Source: Lachnospiraceae bacterium
GTDB lineage: Bacteria; Bacillota; Clostridia; Lachnospirales; Lachnospiraceae
Reading direction: 5' to 3'
Length of the DNA stretch: 64,000 bases
Assembly: GCA_024682075.1 (NCBI GenBank)
Contig: JAIKZQ010000031.1
Coordinates: 28,129 to 92,128, forward strand
Below the pieces are notes generated by a model, which was not told where the DNA came from, searched no databases, and saw nothing but the letters and a program-made list of their open reading frames with translations. This document shows positions 63,483 through 64,000 of the stretch, piece after piece. Positions within the stretch are counted from its first letter, which is position 1. Each line of letters opens with the position of its first letter. The translations under genes were made by a program, and so were the position numbers.

Positions 63483-63629
63483 ATGACAGATTTTACTACT
63501 ATTACAGCTTGCGGTGAATGCTGCGTGGGCTGTTCGAAAAAGATAAACGGGGAATGCCACGGGTGTATAGAAGCTGATGGACGAGTTCCGGAATGGGCTC
63601 AGCCCGGAATGTGCATGATGATGAGATAG
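63483..63629 (+). pseudogene. 5' fragment of a DUF3795-type Cys-rich protein
   Basis: 48 codons. ACGECCVGCSKKINGECHGC has the Cys pattern of DUF3795 zinc-like proteins, and then EADGRVPEWAQPG is followed by a stop after CMMMR. Normal members continue with more Cys. It ends inside the GNAT fragment, in another frame, so it looks like a deletion junction. Confidence 0.6.
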
Positions 63630-63991
63630 AAAATGTATTTATTGAAGCGGAAGAACCGTGGGAGATCATGGTGGCAAAGAAGACGCTGGCTTACCCGAAA
63701 GCATGGTTGTTCGCAGCATCTTTAAACGGAAAGATCATAGGTCTGTTATATGGACATATTTCCGAGAGATCCTGCCGTGTCGATTATCTTCTGGTATCAA
63801 AAAAACACAGAAAAACCGGTGCCGGCCGAGCATTGTTCTACAGCTACGTGGAATGGTGCAGAGAGAACGGAATAGAAAAAATATATATTTGGCCTGACGG
63901 AGATACACCCAAAAAGATTTACGAAGAAGGCGGATTCAGGGTTGTTGAAATCCGTAAAGCAGGTCGCGCGGTGTTAGGTGAGATAGTATGA
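63593..63991 (+). CDS. GNAT N-acetyltransferase, N-terminally truncated or chimeric
   Basis: 132 residues. GNAT core: LLVSKKHRKTGAGRALFYSYVEWC is the acetyl-CoA loop (R-x-x-G-x-G), followed by a KIYEEGGFRVVE end. The usual first strand and helix of about 25 residues are missing; the first 8 codons lie over the DUF3795 remnant in another frame. Possibly translated from an internal start but likely a fusion at a deletion. Confidence 0.6.
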   Translation: MGSARNVHDDEIENVFIEAEEPWEIMVAKKTLAYPKAWLFAASLNGKIIGLLYGHISERSCRVDYLLVSKKHRKTGAGRALFYSYVEWCRENGIEKIYIWPDGDTPKKIYEEGGFRVVEIRKAGRAVLGEIV

Positions 63992-64000
63992 CGACAGAAT

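Noticed and set aside
1..64000. rRNA, tRNA, tmRNA genes and CRISPR arrays
   Set aside because: No TTCGA-loop-like clover patterns outside coding frames, no rRNA segments and no regularly spaced direct repeats were seen.
1..64000. Long minus-strand ORFs, such as 42340-43581
   Set aside because: They lie antisense within well-supported plus-strand genes and show no domain sense or RBS; they are coding shadows.

Overview
The window is a compact, almost entirely plus-strand piece of a Gram-positive Clostridia chromosome. The gene orders (rplU-prp-rpmA-obgE-yhbY, mreBCD-PBP2-minC-rodA, yggS-sepF, miaB-mutS-mutL-miaA, nrdD-nrdG), the VanR/VanS-like pair, a divergent methylglyoxal synthase beside rodA, an L27 with a Prp-cleavable N-terminus and a class III (oxygen-sensitive) ribonucleotide reductase point to a strict anaerobe, most likely Lachnospiraceae (Butyrivibrio-like). 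This placement rests on family knowledge; I saw no rRNA or tRNA gene.

Layout. 1-6.9 kb: FliK/FlhB-like remnants, YraN, a two-component pair, a long PRPP synthetase and a DUF512 protein. 6.9-10 kb: der, plsY, gpsA. 10-17 kb: a signalling cassette translationally coupled to gpsA. It holds a degenerate histidine-kinase/receiver protein, a 7TM hybrid with DHp, receivers and HPt but no ATPase domain, a two-receiver protein, a MoxR AAA+ ATPase and a CoxE-type VWA protein. 17-22.3 kb: tyrS followed by purine/pyrimidine salvage genes and a purine permease. 22.3-31 kb: a membrane MutS homologue, a small membrane protein, a WYL regulator, nrdDG, dut, degV and miaB. 31-38.2 kb: mutS, mutL, miaA and an aluminium-resistance-family PLP protein. 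38.2-47.8 kb: DUF4321, radC and a rod-shape/cell-wall operon whose MreB lacks active-site residues and whose minC has no minD or minE. 47.8-53.7 kb: a P-loop protein, an HlyD-like protein, yggS, sepF, aroB, lspA, rluD. 53.9-59.2 kb: a cytidylate-kinase-like gene, the L21-leader ribosomal operon, obgE, yhbY, yqeK, rsfS and a HAD gene. 59.2-64 kb: a looser accessory tail with a P-loop/GNAT fusion flanked by long hairpins, a soluble PAS-PAS chemoreceptor, a methyltransferase and broken gene pieces.

The strongest candidate for an undescribed system is the 9968-16931 cassette. Every signalling protein in it has lost some part of the normal kinase/receiver chemistry, yet enough phosphorelay sites remain (His264, Asp431, His756 and Asp180) to accept and pass phosphate from a kinase encoded elsewhere, and the genes run into a MoxR/VWA pair. 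Other notable items are a 36-bp intergenic repeat in two copies (32/36 identical), a pseudo-actin MreB, a divergent MgsA, several operator-like palindromes at promoters, and the leader-peptide/hairpin arrangement before the P-loop/GNAT fusion. All functions are inferred from reading motifs; no database search was run.
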